Assembly (NCBI RefSeq): GCF_003670115.1
Contig: NZ_QQTY01000001.1
Span: 496,001 to 560,000, forward strand
DNA length: 64,000 nucleotides
Origin: Natronorubrum halophilum
Lineage (GTDB): Archaea > Halobacteriota > Halobacteria > Halobacteriales > Natrialbaceae
Direction: 5' to 3'
The notes under the pieces were generated by a model, which made no database searches, was not told the DNA's origin, and saw nothing but the letters and a program-made list of their open reading frames with translations. Of this stretch, positions 52,115 to 60,543 are shown in pieces (the first letter of the stretch is position 1; each line of letters starts with the position of its first letter). Made by a program: the position numbers and the translations under genes.

Positions 52115-53532
52115 GCCACATTCACCTCCTTCAGATCGCGCACGTCAGAGACCTCCCCGTTGATCGCCGCCGCGGCGACCATCCGCGGGCTCATCAGGAC
52201 GGTCCGTCCGTCCTTGCTCCCCTGCCGGCCGACAAAGTTCCGGTTCGAGGAGGAGGCGCAGGCCTCGTCGCCCTCGAGTTGGTCCTCGTTCATCCCCAGA
52301 CACATCGAACAGCCGGCGTTTCGCCACTCGAAGCCGGCTTCCTCGAAGGTGTCCTTGAGCCCCTCGTTCTCGGCGGTCTTCTGGACGCGCTGGCTGCCGG
52401 GAACGACGAGCGCGCGGACATCGTCGTGGACCTGCCGACCCTCGACGAGTTCCGCCGCGCGGCGCAGGTCGGGGAGTCTGGCGTTCGTACAGGAGCCGAG
52501 AAAGGCGACGTCGATATCGTAGCCTTCCATCGTGTCGCCGGGCTCGACGCGCATGTGTTCCTGGGCGCGTCGCGCCGTGTCCCGTTTGTCTTCGGGCAGG
52601 TCCTCGGGTGCCGGGATCGCTTCCGTGATGCCGATTCCCTGGCCCGGCGTGGTTCCCCACGTGACGACCGGCTCGAGTTCGTTCGCGTCGATCGTGACGA
52701 CGTCGTCGTACTCCGCCGTCTCGTCGCTGCGGATCGACTCCCAGTAGGGTTTCAGTTCGTCGAACTTCTCCGGGCGCTCCTGGAAATAGTCCGTCTGCTC
52801 GAGCCACTCGTAGGTGGTCTCGTCGGGGTTGACGTAGCCCGCTCGAGCGCCGCCCTCGATCGACATGTTGCAGATCGACATCCGCCCCTCCATTCCGAGG
52901 TTCTCGATGGCCTCGCCGGCGTACTCGTAGACGTAGCCGACGCCGCCTTCCGTTCCGAGCCGGCGGATGATCTCGAGGATGACGTCTTTCGCTTCGACGC
53001 CTCGTCCGAGTTCGCCGTCGACCTGAATCTTCCGGACCTTCTGTTTCTCGAAGGCGAGCGTCCCCGTCGCGAGCACGTCCCGGATCTGGCTGGTGCCGAT
53101 CCCGAACGCGAGCGCGCCGAACGCGCCGTGAGTCGACGTGTGACTATCGCCGCAGACGATCGTCTTGCCGGGCTGGGTGATCCCCTGCTCCGGGCCGATG
53201 ACGTGGACGATCCCCTGATCACCCGTCGTCGGGTCCGAGAACTCGATGCCCGCCTCGCGGACGTTTTCCTCGAGCTCCGACATCATCTCTTCGGCCGCGT
53301 CCTCCTCGTACGGACGGGACTGGTCGGCGGTCGGCACGATGTGATCGACCGTCGCGTGGGTCAGCTTCGGAAAGGCGACCTCGAGGTCGCGCTCGCGGAG
53401 CATCCCGAACGCCTGCGGACTCGTGACCTCGTGGATGAGGTGGAGCCCGACGAACAGCTGATCCTGCCCGGTCGGCAGCGTGGTCACTTTGTGTCGGTCC
53501 CAGACCTTGTCGTACAGCGTTCCCGTACTCAT
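52111..53532 (-). CDS. leuC: 3-isopropylmalate dehydratase large subunit
   Basis: 473 residues, [20 protein letters not shown]. The 4Fe-4S ligands are in [20 protein letters not shown] (first Cys) and [20 protein letters not shown] (pair). [20 protein letters not shown] and [20 protein letters not shown] are further aconitase-family signatures. It works with LeuD. The start overlaps the stop of the upstream 109-residue gene (ATGA). Confidence 0.96.
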   Translation of the reverse strand: MSTGTLYDKVWDRHKVTTLPTGQDQLFVGLHLIHEVTSPQAFGMLRERDLEVAFPKLTHATVDHIVPTADQSRPYEEDAAEEMMSELEENVREAGIEFSDPTTGDQGIVHVIGPEQGITQPGKTIVCGDSHTSTHGAFGALAFGIGTSQIRDVLATGTLAFEKQKVRKIQVDGELGRGVEAKDVILEIIRRLGTEGGVGYVYEYAGEAIENLGMEGRMSICNMSIEGGARAGYVNPDETTYEWLEQTDYFQERPEKFDELKPYWESIRSDETAEYDDVVTIDANELEPVVTWGTTPGQGIGITEAIPAPEDLPEDKRDTARRAQEHMRVEPGDTMEGYDIDVAFLGSCTNARLPDLRRAAELVEGRQVHDDVRALVVPGSQRVQKTAENEGLKDTFEEAGFEWRNAGCSMCLGMNEDQLEGDEACASSSNRNFVGRQGSKDGRTVLMSPRMVAAAAINGEVSDVRDLKEVNVA

Positions 53533-53858
53533 TCCTCGTCTCCTACCGTGTTCGGTTTTCGCCCGCGCTCGAAGACGCGGTTCGTGTCCTCGGCGTTCTT
53601 TGGCGGCGTGTGGTTGACGTCTTTCATCGTTTCCTGGTCGTCGGATTCGCCGTTCGAATCGGTTGCGGACGGGTCGCTTTCGGAGGGCCGGTGATCGTCC
53701 GGCGTTCGGCTCGGCTCACCGCCGTCGGTTACGACGGTCGGGCCGCGGCTGAACAGCTGACCGGCCGTTTCCCCCGTGTAGGGGTTCGTGTGGTCGATCT
53801 CGCCCATCGTTCGCCGGTCCGCGTTGCGTTCGGTTCGGTCGTTCGTCGGTCGTGTCAT
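53529..53858 (-). CDS. Conserved ORF between ilvC and leuC, unknown function
   Basis: 109 residues; a second ATG at residue 18 ([20 protein letters not shown]) could be the true start. The protein is hydrophilic and disordered in appearance, rich in Asp, Glu, Ser, Thr and Pro. Two similar blocks can be read: [20 protein letters not shown] and [20 protein letters not shown] (HT.P....T...F.RG). It is in the ilv-leu operon (14 bases after ilvC, 4-base overlap with leuC). I recall a small hypothetical gene in the same position in other haloarchaea, so a pathway-related role is possible. Confidence 0.75.
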   Translation of the reverse strand: MTRPTNDRTERNADRRTMGEIDHTNPYTGETAGQLFSRGPTVVTDGGEPSRTPDDHRPSESDPSATDSNGESDDQETMKDVNHTPPKNAEDTNRVFERGRKPNTVGDEE

Positions 53859-53872
53859 GGGTCGTGTACCTC

Positions 53873-54931
53873 TCAGTCAGCCTGGACGCGAGGCTGTTCG
53901 TCGTCCGTTTCTTCCTCGTCTTCCGTCTCGGCTTCCGCCCACGCGAACAGGTCGCGCAGCCGTTCGCCGACCTCCTCGATCTCGTGGTTCTTCTCGGCCT
54001 GGTTGAGCTGCGTGTAGACGGGGCGCTTCGCCTGGTTCTCGGCGATCCACTCGGTCGCGAACTCGCCGTTTTGAACCTGCTCGAGCACCGTTTCCATGTT
54101 CGCCCGAACCTGGTCGTCGATCACGTCGTCGCCGCGGGTGAGCCCGCCGTACTCCGCGGTATCCGATACGGAGTCCCACATCGCGCCGAGTCCGCCTTCG
54201 TACATGAGGTCGACGATGAGCTTCATCTCGTTCATGCACTCGAAGTAGGCCATTTCGGGGCTGTAGCCCGCATCGACCAGCGTCTCGTAGCCGACTTTGA
54301 TCAGTTCGGCGATGCCGCCACAGAGGACGGCCTGTTCGCCGAAGAGGTCGGTCTCGGTCTCCTCCCGGAACGTCGTCTCGACGACGCCGGCGCGCGTACA
54401 GCCGATTCCTTTACCGTACGCCAGCGCTCGCCCCTTCGCGTCGCCGGTCGCGTCCTGATAGACCGCGAGCAGGCCCGGGGTCCCTTGCTCGTTCTCGTAG
54501 TTCCGGCGGACGAGGTGGCCCGGCGACTTCGGCGCGATCATCGTCACGTCGACGTGCTCGGGCGGCTGGATCTGGTTGTAGTGGATGTTGAACCCGTGGG
54601 CGAACTGGAGCGTGTTGCCGTCCTCGAGTTCCGGTTCGATCTGTTCGTAGACCGCCGGCTGGACCGTATCGGGGACCAGCATGGAGACGACGTCGGCTCG
54701 AGCCGCCGCCTCGACCGGGGTCGCTACCTCGAGTCCGTCCGCCTTCGCGGCCTCGCGGGAGGCGGAACTCTCGCGCAGGCCGACGACGACGTCGACCCCG
54801 CTGTCGTGGAGATTGAGCGCGTGAGCGTGACCCTGACTGCCGTAGCCCAGCACGGCGACCGTGGCGTTTGCGAGGTACGATTCGTCCGCGTCATCGTCGT
54901 AGTACATTTCGGTGTTGAATTCGTCAGTCAT
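53873..54931 (-). CDS. ilvC: Ketol-acid reductoisomerase, class I
   Basis: 352 residues. The NADPH-binding fold is [20 protein letters not shown] followed by [39 protein letters not shown] carries a conserved Pro-Gly-His. The knotted C-terminal domain has [20 protein letters not shown] and [20 protein letters not shown] with Mg-binding Glu/Asp residues. It converts acetolactate or acetohydroxybutyrate to dihydroxy acids. The C-terminus has an acidic extension. The start lies inside the ilvN stop region (8-base overlap). Confidence 0.97.
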   Translation of the reverse strand: MTDEFNTEMYYDDDADESYLANATVAVLGYGSQGHAHALNLHDSGVDVVVGLRESSASREAAKADGLEVATPVEAAARADVVSMLVPDTVQPAVYEQIEPELEDGNTLQFAHGFNIHYNQIQPPEHVDVTMIAPKSPGHLVRRNYENEQGTPGLLAVYQDATGDAKGRALAYGKGIGCTRAGVVETTFREETETDLFGEQAVLCGGIAELIKVGYETLVDAGYSPEMAYFECMNEMKLIVDLMYEGGLGAMWDSVSDTAEYGGLTRGDDVIDDQVRANMETVLEQVQNGEFATEWIAENQAKRPVYTQLNQAEKNHEIEEVGERLRDLFAWAEAETEDEEETDDEQPRVQAD

Positions 54932-55610
54932 CGGTTGTTGAGTGGGTTGGTGATTGCGTTCGCTGTTGGTTCGCCGTCTCGGCGGATAATACTTCGTCGG
55001 CGGTGGACGCCGAGTCGGACGCGCCCGTGCTATCGGTCCCGCGAGCGAGCGCCGTCGTCCCGGTCCGGGAGATCTCTCGAATCCCGAACTGGCTGAAGGT
55101 CTCGATCGCGGCCTCGATCTTCTGGCGGGCGCCCGTTACCTCGATCGTCGCCGTTTCCGGGCACGAGTCGACGGTCTTCCCGCCGTACATCTCCGCGACC
55201 GCAGCGACCCGATCGGGGCGGTCGGCGTCGACCTTCACGAGCGCCAGTTCGCGACGCATCGCGTCGGGCTCGAGTTCCCGAACCGAGATGACGGGCACCA
55301 GCTTTCGAAGTTGCTTTTTGATCTGGTCGATGCCGGGATCGGGTTCCTCGACGACGACCGTGATCCGCGCGTGGGCCTCGTTCTTCGTCGGTCCGACGGT
55401 CAGACTTTCGATGTTGAACTGCCGCCTCGAGAACAGCCCCGAGACGTCCGACAGGACGCCGGGTTCGTGCGTGACCAACGCCGAGATGACGGTCCGTCGG
55501 GGCGTGTGCGTCGCCTCGACCTCCGGATCGATGCGAATCCCCTGTTCGTTGCGCCGTCCCGACGGGGTCGGTCGCTCTTCGGGCTTCGGTCCGTCGAGTC
55601 CGCGTTTCAC
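54924..55610 (-). CDS. ilvN: Acetolactate synthase small (regulatory) subunit
   Basis: 228 residues from the GTG at 55610, which overlaps the stop of the upstream mini-ORF as GTGA; a GTG 9 bases upstream is the alternative. The first ACT domain is [20 protein letters not shown] followed by [20 protein letters not shown]; the second domain begins [20 protein letters not shown]. Known role: feedback control of IlvB by valine. The C-terminal 40 residues are a low-complexity acidic Thr/Ser tail, a halophilic extension. Confidence 0.93.
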   Translation of the reverse strand: MKRGLDGPKPEERPTPSGRRNEQGIRIDPEVEATHTPRRTVISALVTHEPGVLSDVSGLFSRRQFNIESLTVGPTKNEAHARITVVVEEPDPGIDQIKKQLRKLVPVISVRELEPDAMRRELALVKVDADRPDRVAAVAEMYGGKTVDSCPETATIEVTGARQKIEAAIETFSQFGIREISRTGTTALARGTDSTGASDSASTADEVLSAETANQQRTQSPTHSTTDD

Positions 55611-55687
55611 GCGAACCACCCCGTGGTTCGCTGACCGGAGTGGCGCGAAGACGCGAAGTCGAAAGCGCTCGCTCGTTCGGAATTCAT
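55607..55687 (-). CDS. 26-codon relay mini-ORF between ilvB and ilvN
   Basis: The ATG at 55687 overlaps the ilvB stop (ATGA), and the TGA at 55609-55607 overlaps the GTG of ilvN at 55610 (GTGA). The peptide MNSERASAFDFASSRHSGQR plus six residues has no domain. Its end selects GTG 55610 as the ilvN start. Expression is unproven. Confidence 0.45.
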   Translation of the reverse strand: MNSERASAFDFASSRHSGQRTTGWFA

Positions 55688-57510
55688 AGCTGGTCCTCCG
55701 CCAGCGCGAACTGGCCGTTGTCGCCGCCGCTTGGCACCATCGGGTAGACGTTCGCCTGCGGGTCGATGTGGACGTCGATCACGGACGGGCCGTCGTAGGC
55801 GATCGCCTCCTCGATGGTGTCCGCGACGTCGTCGTACTCGTCGATGCGGAAGCCGGCCGCGCCGAAGGCTTCCGCGAGCTTGTCGAATTCGGGCATCCAG
55901 TGGTAGTCCGAAGCGGAGTGACGGCCCTCGAAGAAGGCGTCTTGCCACTGCCGGACCATTCCGATGTACTCGTTGTTGAGCACCGCGACCGTGATGTCGA
56001 GGTTCTCGCGAACGGCGACGGACAGTCCCTGCAGCGTCATCAGGAACGAGCCGTCGCCGTCGATACAGACGACGTCCTGGTCGTCGTCGGCCGCGAATCG
56101 CGCGCCGATCGCCGCGGGCAGGCCGTACCCCATCGTCCCGAGTCCGTGACTCGAGACCCACGTTCGGGGCTCGGTGTACGTCCAGTACTGGCAGGCCCAC
56201 ATCTGGTGCTGGCCGACGCCGGTCGTGACGATGGTGTCGTCGGCGGTGGCCTCGTCGAGCGCCTCGACGACGAACTCCGGTTGCACGGGTTCGTCCTCGG
56301 GCGCGTCGTAGGCCATCGAGTAGTCGGACTTCCACTGCTGGCACTGGGCGCGCCACTTCGTCGCTTTGGGCGACGTGGTAACCGACTCGCGCAGTTGCTC
56401 GACGACCGTTTCGGCGTCGCCGATCAGCGGATAGTCCGCGTGAATGTTCTTCGAGATTTCGGCGGGATCGATGTCGACGTGGATGAGCTCCGCGTCGGGC
56501 GCGAAGGTTTCGATGCCGCCGGTCAGGCGATCGTCGAATCGCGTCCCGATTGCCAGCATCGTATCGCAGTGGGTGATCGCCATGTTGGCGTACCCGGTGC
56601 CGTGCATGCCGGCCATCTCCATCGATAGCTCGTGGTCCTCCGGGAACGATCCGATGCCGGGCATCGTGGTGACGACCGGAATCTCGTGTTCGATGGCGAA
56701 CTCGCGGCAGGCCTCGCTGGCCTCGCCCTTGATCACGCCGCCGCCCAGCAGCATAACGGGCCGGTTGGCGTTCTCGAGGCGTTCGGCCGCGGCCGCGACG
56801 ATCTCCGGATCGGCCCGCTCCTGGACCTCGTAGGTCTCAGGAACTCGAGGCTCGTCGGGTTCGCGGTCCGTCTCGGCTTTCGTGACGTCTTTGGGCAGAT
56901 CGACCAGGGTCGGTCCCGGCCGTCCCTCGCGGGCGAGCGCGAAGGCTTCGCTGACGTCGCTGCCGACGCGGTCCGGATCGGACGAGAAGGAGTTGTCCTT
57001 CGTGACCGGCGTCGTGACGCCGGTCGTATCGGTCTCCTGAAAGGCGTCGTTACCGACGAACGCCGTCGGAACCTGGCCCGTGAGGGCGACCAGCGGATCC
57101 GAGTCCATGTCGGCGTCCGCGATGCCCGTGACGAGGTTGGTCGCGCCCGGACCGGACGTGGCCAGGCAGATACCCGGCTCTCCCGAGACGATGCCGTAGG
57201 CGTCGGCCGCGTGGGCTGCGCCCTGTTCATGAGCCATCGTCACGTGGTAGATGTCCGAATCGAAGAGGGCGTCGTAGACGGGCATGATCGCACCGCCTTG
57301 CACGCCGAAGGCGTACTCGACGCCCGCGTTCTCCAGTGCGCGGATGACGGACTCGGCACCCGTCGTAACTGGCTTCGGTGTCGGCTCCGAACCCGCATCA
57401 GCATCGGTGTCGACCTCGGTGACCGCGTCCGGCGTTGCGCTATCGGTAATTTGGTCGTCGTCCTGTTCCTCTCCGTCCGCTGGGGTAATTTTGGCTGCAC
57501 GTTCGCTCAT
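55684..57510 (-). CDS. ilvB: Acetolactate synthase large subunit
   Basis: 608 residues. After an acidic halophilic N-terminal extension (about 45 residues) the enzyme has the standard order: PYR domain (FGVQGGAIMPVYDALFDSDI, HEQGAAHAADAYGIVSGEPG with the catalytic Glu), a FAD-binding central domain and the TPP-binding domain (VVTTGVGQHQMWACQYWTYT, DGDGSFLMTLQGLSVAVREN, VLNNEYIGMVRQWQDAFFEG). It makes acetolactate and acetohydroxybutyrate, the first committed step to Val, Leu and Ile. Transcription is predicted from a TATA box at 57761-57770 with two upstream ORFs. Confidence 0.96.
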   Translation of the reverse strand: MSERAAKITPADGEEQDDDQITDSATPDAVTEVDTDADAGSEPTPKPVTTGAESVIRALENAGVEYAFGVQGGAIMPVYDALFDSDIYHVTMAHEQGAAHAADAYGIVSGEPGICLATSGPGATNLVTGIADADMDSDPLVALTGQVPTAFVGNDAFQETDTTGVTTPVTKDNSFSSDPDRVGSDVSEAFALAREGRPGPTLVDLPKDVTKAETDREPDEPRVPETYEVQERADPEIVAAAAERLENANRPVMLLGGGVIKGEASEACREFAIEHEIPVVTTMPGIGSFPEDHELSMEMAGMHGTGYANMAITHCDTMLAIGTRFDDRLTGGIETFAPDAELIHVDIDPAEISKNIHADYPLIGDAETVVEQLRESVTTSPKATKWRAQCQQWKSDYSMAYDAPEDEPVQPEFVVEALDEATADDTIVTTGVGQHQMWACQYWTYTEPRTWVSSHGLGTMGYGLPAAIGARFAADDDQDVVCIDGDGSFLMTLQGLSVAVRENLDITVAVLNNEYIGMVRQWQDAFFEGRHSASDYHWMPEFDKLAEAFGAAGFRIDEYDDVADTIEEAIAYDGPSVIDVHIDPQANVYPMVPSGGDNGQFALAEDQL

Positions 57511-57575
57511 CGATTACCTCCCGCCGCAGTACGGCGATTCGTGGGGTTGACGCTGGGTGTCTGGTGTGATGTCAT
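57507..57575 (-). CDS. Upstream ORF 2 of ilvB (22 codons), ends in the ilvB start
   Basis: ATG at 57575, TGA at 57509-57507 overlapping the ilvB ATG (57510-57508) as ATGA. The peptide MTSHQTPSVNPTNRRTAAGG plus NR has no domain. It probably passes ribosomes to ilvB. Confidence 0.4.
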   Translation of the reverse strand: MTSHQTPSVNPTNRRTAAGGNR

Positions 57576-57637
57576 CTGCTGGATTGCGTGTCGCTGTGAA
57601 AACGATGCGACGAATTCCGATCGCGAGTGACGAGGAA

Positions 57638-57736
57638 CTAGAAGTGGGGCGTAGTCGCCCCTACAATACGAATCTGGGCGAACGCGCTGCTGTCGACCGT
57701 GTGCGTACGAGTCGACGGCGAAGCGCGGACCGTCAT
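57638..57736 (-). CDS. Leaderless upstream ORF 1 of ilvB (32 codons) with Ile-Arg-Ile-Val run
   Basis: The ATG at 57736 lies about 30 bases after the centre of the TATA box at 57761-57770, the expected position of the first transcribed bases. The peptide is MTVRASPSTRTHTVDSSAFA followed by QIRIVGATTPHF. The codons for I-R-I-V are ATT CGT ATT GTA; ATT and GTA are uncommon in haloarchaeal genes. They precede a hairpin (57646-57661) that spans the last codons. It is a candidate leader peptide sensing branched-chain amino acid supply. Confidence 0.5.
   Translation of the reverse strand: MTVRASPSTRTHTVDSSAFAQIRIVGATTPHF
57646..57661 (-). promoter_or_regulatory. GC hairpin at the end of the ilvB leader peptide
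   Basis: On the minus strand GGGGCG-ACTA-CGCCCC forms a perfect 6-bp stem with a 4-base loop. It begins within one codon of the Ile-Arg-Ile-Val run of upstream ORF 1. It could act as an attenuator or ribosome-position-dependent switch. Confidence 0.45.
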
Positions 57737-57760
57737 TACTACTGACGTAGGTTTCTCGAG

Positions 57761-57770
57761 GGATATAACC
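57761..57770 (-). promoter_or_regulatory. TATA box of the ilvB operon
   Basis: GGTTATATCC on the minus strand. It predicts a transcript start near 57739, giving an approximately 230-base leader before ilvB, unusual for haloarchaea where most mRNAs are leaderless. Confidence 0.55.
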
Positions 57771-57848
57771 TTTGCGAGTCTCGGGGGGTGAACCGCTCGA
57801 GCGCCACAGCAGGGGCTCGCGGACGGTGGCAAACGGGACGGACATCCC

Positions 57849-59082
57849 TTAGGCGCGCACCTCCTCCTCTTCGCGCTGGCGTTCGACGCCGGCTTCGGTG
57901 GCGAAGCGCTCCAGGTCATCGACGGTGACGCGGCGCTTCTCGGCGCCGTAGTCCTTGACTCGGCGAGTGACCGCTCGCACCTGATCGTCCGTGGGTTCGA
58001 ACCCGCACTCGAACAGGCGTTTGCGGACCGAGTGCGTGCCGGTGTGTTTCCCCATGACGAACTGGCGCTCGGCACCGACCATCTCGGGAGTCATCACACC
58101 GGGCTCGAACGTGTCGGAGTTCTCGATGATGCCGGCAGCGTGGATGCCGCTCTCGTGAGAGAAGGCGTTCGAGCCGACGATAGGCTTGTTGCCCGGCGTC
58201 CCCATCCCGCTTTTCTCCTCGACGATCTCCGACAGTTCAGTGATGCGGGTCGTATCGATCCCCGTATCGGTCTGGTAGAGCGATTCGACGGCCATCACGA
58301 ACTCCTCGTAGGCGGCGTTGCCGGCCCGCTCGCCGATGGAGTTGACCGAAACTTGGGCCTGATCGGCTCCCGCTTCGATGCCGGCCAGCGCGTTCGCGGT
58401 GGCCAGTCCGAAGTCGTCGTGCGTGTGAACGTCGATCCGCGCGTCGGTGTGGGCGCGGATCTTCTCGATTAGTGCTTTGAACCGGGTCGGCGTGGCGACG
58501 CCGCACGTGTCCGGAACGTTGATCCAGTCGACGCCCGCCTCCGTGACCGCCTCGATCACGTCGATCAGGTACTGTTCGTCGGTTCGCGTCGCGTCCATCG
58601 GCGAGAACATGCAGGTCGTTCCCGACTCGCTGACGCGTTCGACCGAGTCGACTGCGCGCTGTACGACTTCGTCTCGAGTGCTGTGCATCGAATCCTCGAT
58701 CTGAACGTCGCTGGTGCTGACGAACAGATGAACCATTTCCACACCGGAATCCAGTGCGGCCTCGATATCCCCATCGACGACGCGGGCCAATCCGCACGTC
58801 GTCGTCGAGGTCGATGACGCGATATCACGAACGGCTTCGAACTCCGCGTCCGAGTTGACCGGGAATCCAGCCTCGATGACGTGGGTTCCCATGTCGTCCA
58901 GAACGGAGGCGATCTGCCGTTTGTCGTCGTAGGAGAACGACGTTCCGGGTGATTGTTCACCATCCCGGAGAGTGGTATCAAAGACACGTGCTGACTCTAT
59001 TTCGTCAGTGGAATCTAACGTGCCCTGGAAGAACTCGACCCCCCTGACTGGTGTCAGAGGACGGGTTGTCTTGTGAAGACAT
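57849..59082 (-). CDS. leuA: 2-isopropylmalate synthase (LeuA), 5' end apparently frameshifted
   Basis: The enzyme body (about 400 residues) is intact: RVFDTTLRDGEQSPGTSFSY, HVIEAGFPVNSDAEFEAVRD, DVHTHDDFGLATANALAGIE, NAFSHESGIHAAGIIENSDT and GKHTGTHSVRKRL are all LeuA/citramalate synthase signatures. It condenses 2-ketoisovalerate with acetyl-CoA. The TATA-consistent ATG at 59082 (MSSQDNPSSDTSQ) is out of frame with this body; deleting one G from the six-G run (59039-59044) would join them as SQGVEFFQGTLDS. In-frame ATG starts lie only at 59162, upstream of the TATA box, or deep inside. It may be a sequencing error, a real frameshift, or programmed slippage. Citramalate synthase cannot be excluded. 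Confidence 0.85.
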
Positions 59083-59522
59083 TGTATCTGATTCCGACGT
59101 GCGACGTGATATATAAACCTGGCGCTGTGACCACCGGCCCCAGGCGTGATAGCCACACACACGGGTTCGTCGAAGTCGGAAAACCACCCGACATCAACGA
59201 CCTAATAGAGTTCGCAGATCCTATTATCATACCAGCGTCCGCTCGAAGCGGCCGCCGTTCGTCGTTCGATTCGGCTCGATTATCGGCCCATTCTCGGTCC
59301 GATACCCCTCGCAGCGCTGGCGCGCGCACTCGGTGGACGTTCGGTCAGGACGTGATGCCCGAAGCGGAGTGAATGCCAGAATGAATTTCAAGACCGAATA
59401 TTAGTGAACGATTATGGAGATACGCGGGCTCCGGACGGCGCAATAGCACCCCGTCGTCGCTCGAATACCCGACGGGCGGACCCCCGCTGTCGGTCGGGAC
59501 GAACGCAGGACGTTGATACCCA
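59083..59522. other. leuA upstream region
   Basis: About 440 bases between the Lrp-TRASH gene and leuA. Besides the leuA TATA box it holds an AT-rich patch with the imperfect inverted pair CCTAATAG (59201-59208) and CTATTATC (59221-59228), a possible operator for a leucine-responsive regulator. No coding sequence with haloarchaeal character is seen. Confidence 0.4.
59108..59119 (-). promoter_or_regulatory. TATA box of leuA
   Basis: The minus-strand GGTTTATATATC lies about 31 bases before the ATG at 59082, so the message would start at or within a few bases of that ATG. Confidence 0.6.
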
Positions 59523-60116
59523 CTACTCGAGCGCGTCCCGACGGTCCTCGTACTCGCTGACGTACCGATCCTCGCAGGAGGGACAGCAGAACGTCTTCAC
59601 CTCGCCGCCGACCGTCGCCGTGACGCCGTCACCGGTGATCTCCTTGCCACAGACGACGCACTCGAGGGAGAAGCCGCCCGCCGAGAGGCCGGCGACCCGA
59701 TCCGAGCGCGCGAGTAGCGTGACGTTGTAGCCGGACAGCGACTCGAGGTCGATCTCGGACTCGAGCCACGAGCGCGCGGTCGCGTCGGGAAGCGTCGCGC
59801 GGACGATCACGCGGCCGTCCATCCCCTCGGCGACCGTGTCGACGCCCGGCAGTTCGGTCGCGCCGGCGTAAACCTCGTCCACCGCGTCGGGTCGCGCCTC
59901 GAGTTCGATCAGGACGGGGACGTCACCCCGAAGTTTCTCCCGGTCGACGTCGATCGTGAACCCCCGAATGAGTCCCTGCTCCTCGAGGCGGGCGATGCGA
60001 TCCGAGACGGCCGGGGGCGTGAGATCGACCCGCTCGGCGATCTCGTTGTACGGTCGGCGGGCGTTCTCGAGGAGGAGTTCGAGGATCTCGAGGTCCGTGT
60101 CGTCGAGGTCGCGCAT
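59523..60116 (-). CDS. Lrp/AsnC-family regulator with C-terminal TRASH metal-binding domain
   Basis: 197 residues from MRDLDDTDLEILELLLENAR (ATG 60116). The N-terminal AsnC helix-turn-helix is RRPYNEIAERVDLTPPAVSD followed by RIARLEEQGLIRGF; an effector-like domain follows. The C-terminus (about 150-190) is a TRASH domain: CVVCGKEITGDGVTATVGGE and KTFCCPSCEDRY, four Cys. In Halobacterium a protein of this architecture controls the copper-exporting ATPase, so metal sensing is likely; the target genes are not in the window. It lies upstream of leuA on the same strand, but unrelated in function. Confidence 0.9.
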   Translation of the reverse strand: MRDLDDTDLEILELLLENARRPYNEIAERVDLTPPAVSDRIARLEEQGLIRGFTIDVDREKLRGDVPVLIELEARPDAVDEVYAGATELPGVDTVAEGMDGRVIVRATLPDATARSWLESEIDLESLSGYNVTLLARSDRVAGLSAGGFSLECVVCGKEITGDGVTATVGGEVKTFCCPSCEDRYVSEYEDRRDALE

Positions 60117-60350
60117 GGGAGACGGTTGGGCAGGAACGGACAAGAGTGTACGGAGTCGAGAACCAAAGACGCGGCGTAGCGCGACGAACTCGAGGAGGAG
60201 CGACGACGGATCCGAGAAGCGGTGAGCGGTCTCCGGGCGAGGGGCGGGAGCGGTCTCCGGACGAACGTCCCGTACGCGCTGGCAACGACGGTTTCCACGT
60301 CCTCCCCAGCCGATTTCTCCTCACGGTGCGAAGCACCCGTTCGGATGGTT

Positions 60351-60371
60351 CGCGGAACCTCCGGTTCCGCG
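60351..60371. repeat. 9-bp perfect hairpin
   Basis: CGCGGAACC, a loop TCC, then GGTTCCGCG. It is 16 bases from a second hairpin and unconnected to a coding end. Confidence 0.55.
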
Positions 60372-60387
60372 CTAACGCTCGCGGTTC

Positions 60388-60413
60388 GAGACGCGATTCG
60401 CTCATCGCGTCTC
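60388..60413. repeat. 10-bp perfect hairpin
   Basis: GAGACGCGAT (60388-60397), loop TCGCTC, then ATCGCGTCTC (60404-60413). Together with the previous hairpin it could be a structured RNA or a dispersed repetitive element. Confidence 0.55.
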
Positions 60414-60543
60414 TGCGCGCCATCACCGTCTCGTCCGTGCACCGTCATCGTCTCGTCTGCGCACCAGCAACCGTCTCGCAGTCGATCGCACAGGCACGCG
60501 CGGGTGTCACGATTTTGGCGATCGCCGTGGTAGGCTCTCGAGC

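Larger units (their letters stand above)
57511..57848. other. Long ilvB leader region between leuA and ilvB
   Basis: 338 bases that hold the ilvB TATA box, the leaderless upstream ORF 1, its hairpin and the upstream ORF 2 described separately. The piece between 57771 and 57848 is the 3' flank of leuA on the other side of the promoter and shows no further ORF. Confidence 0.5.
60117..60543. other. Intergenic region with strong hairpins
   Basis: About 425 bases with no coding sequence that I can support. It has repeated CCGTCTCGTC motifs (60429-60462), two strong GC hairpins described separately, and short repeats of GCGGTCTCCGG (60225-60262). Confidence 0.5.
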
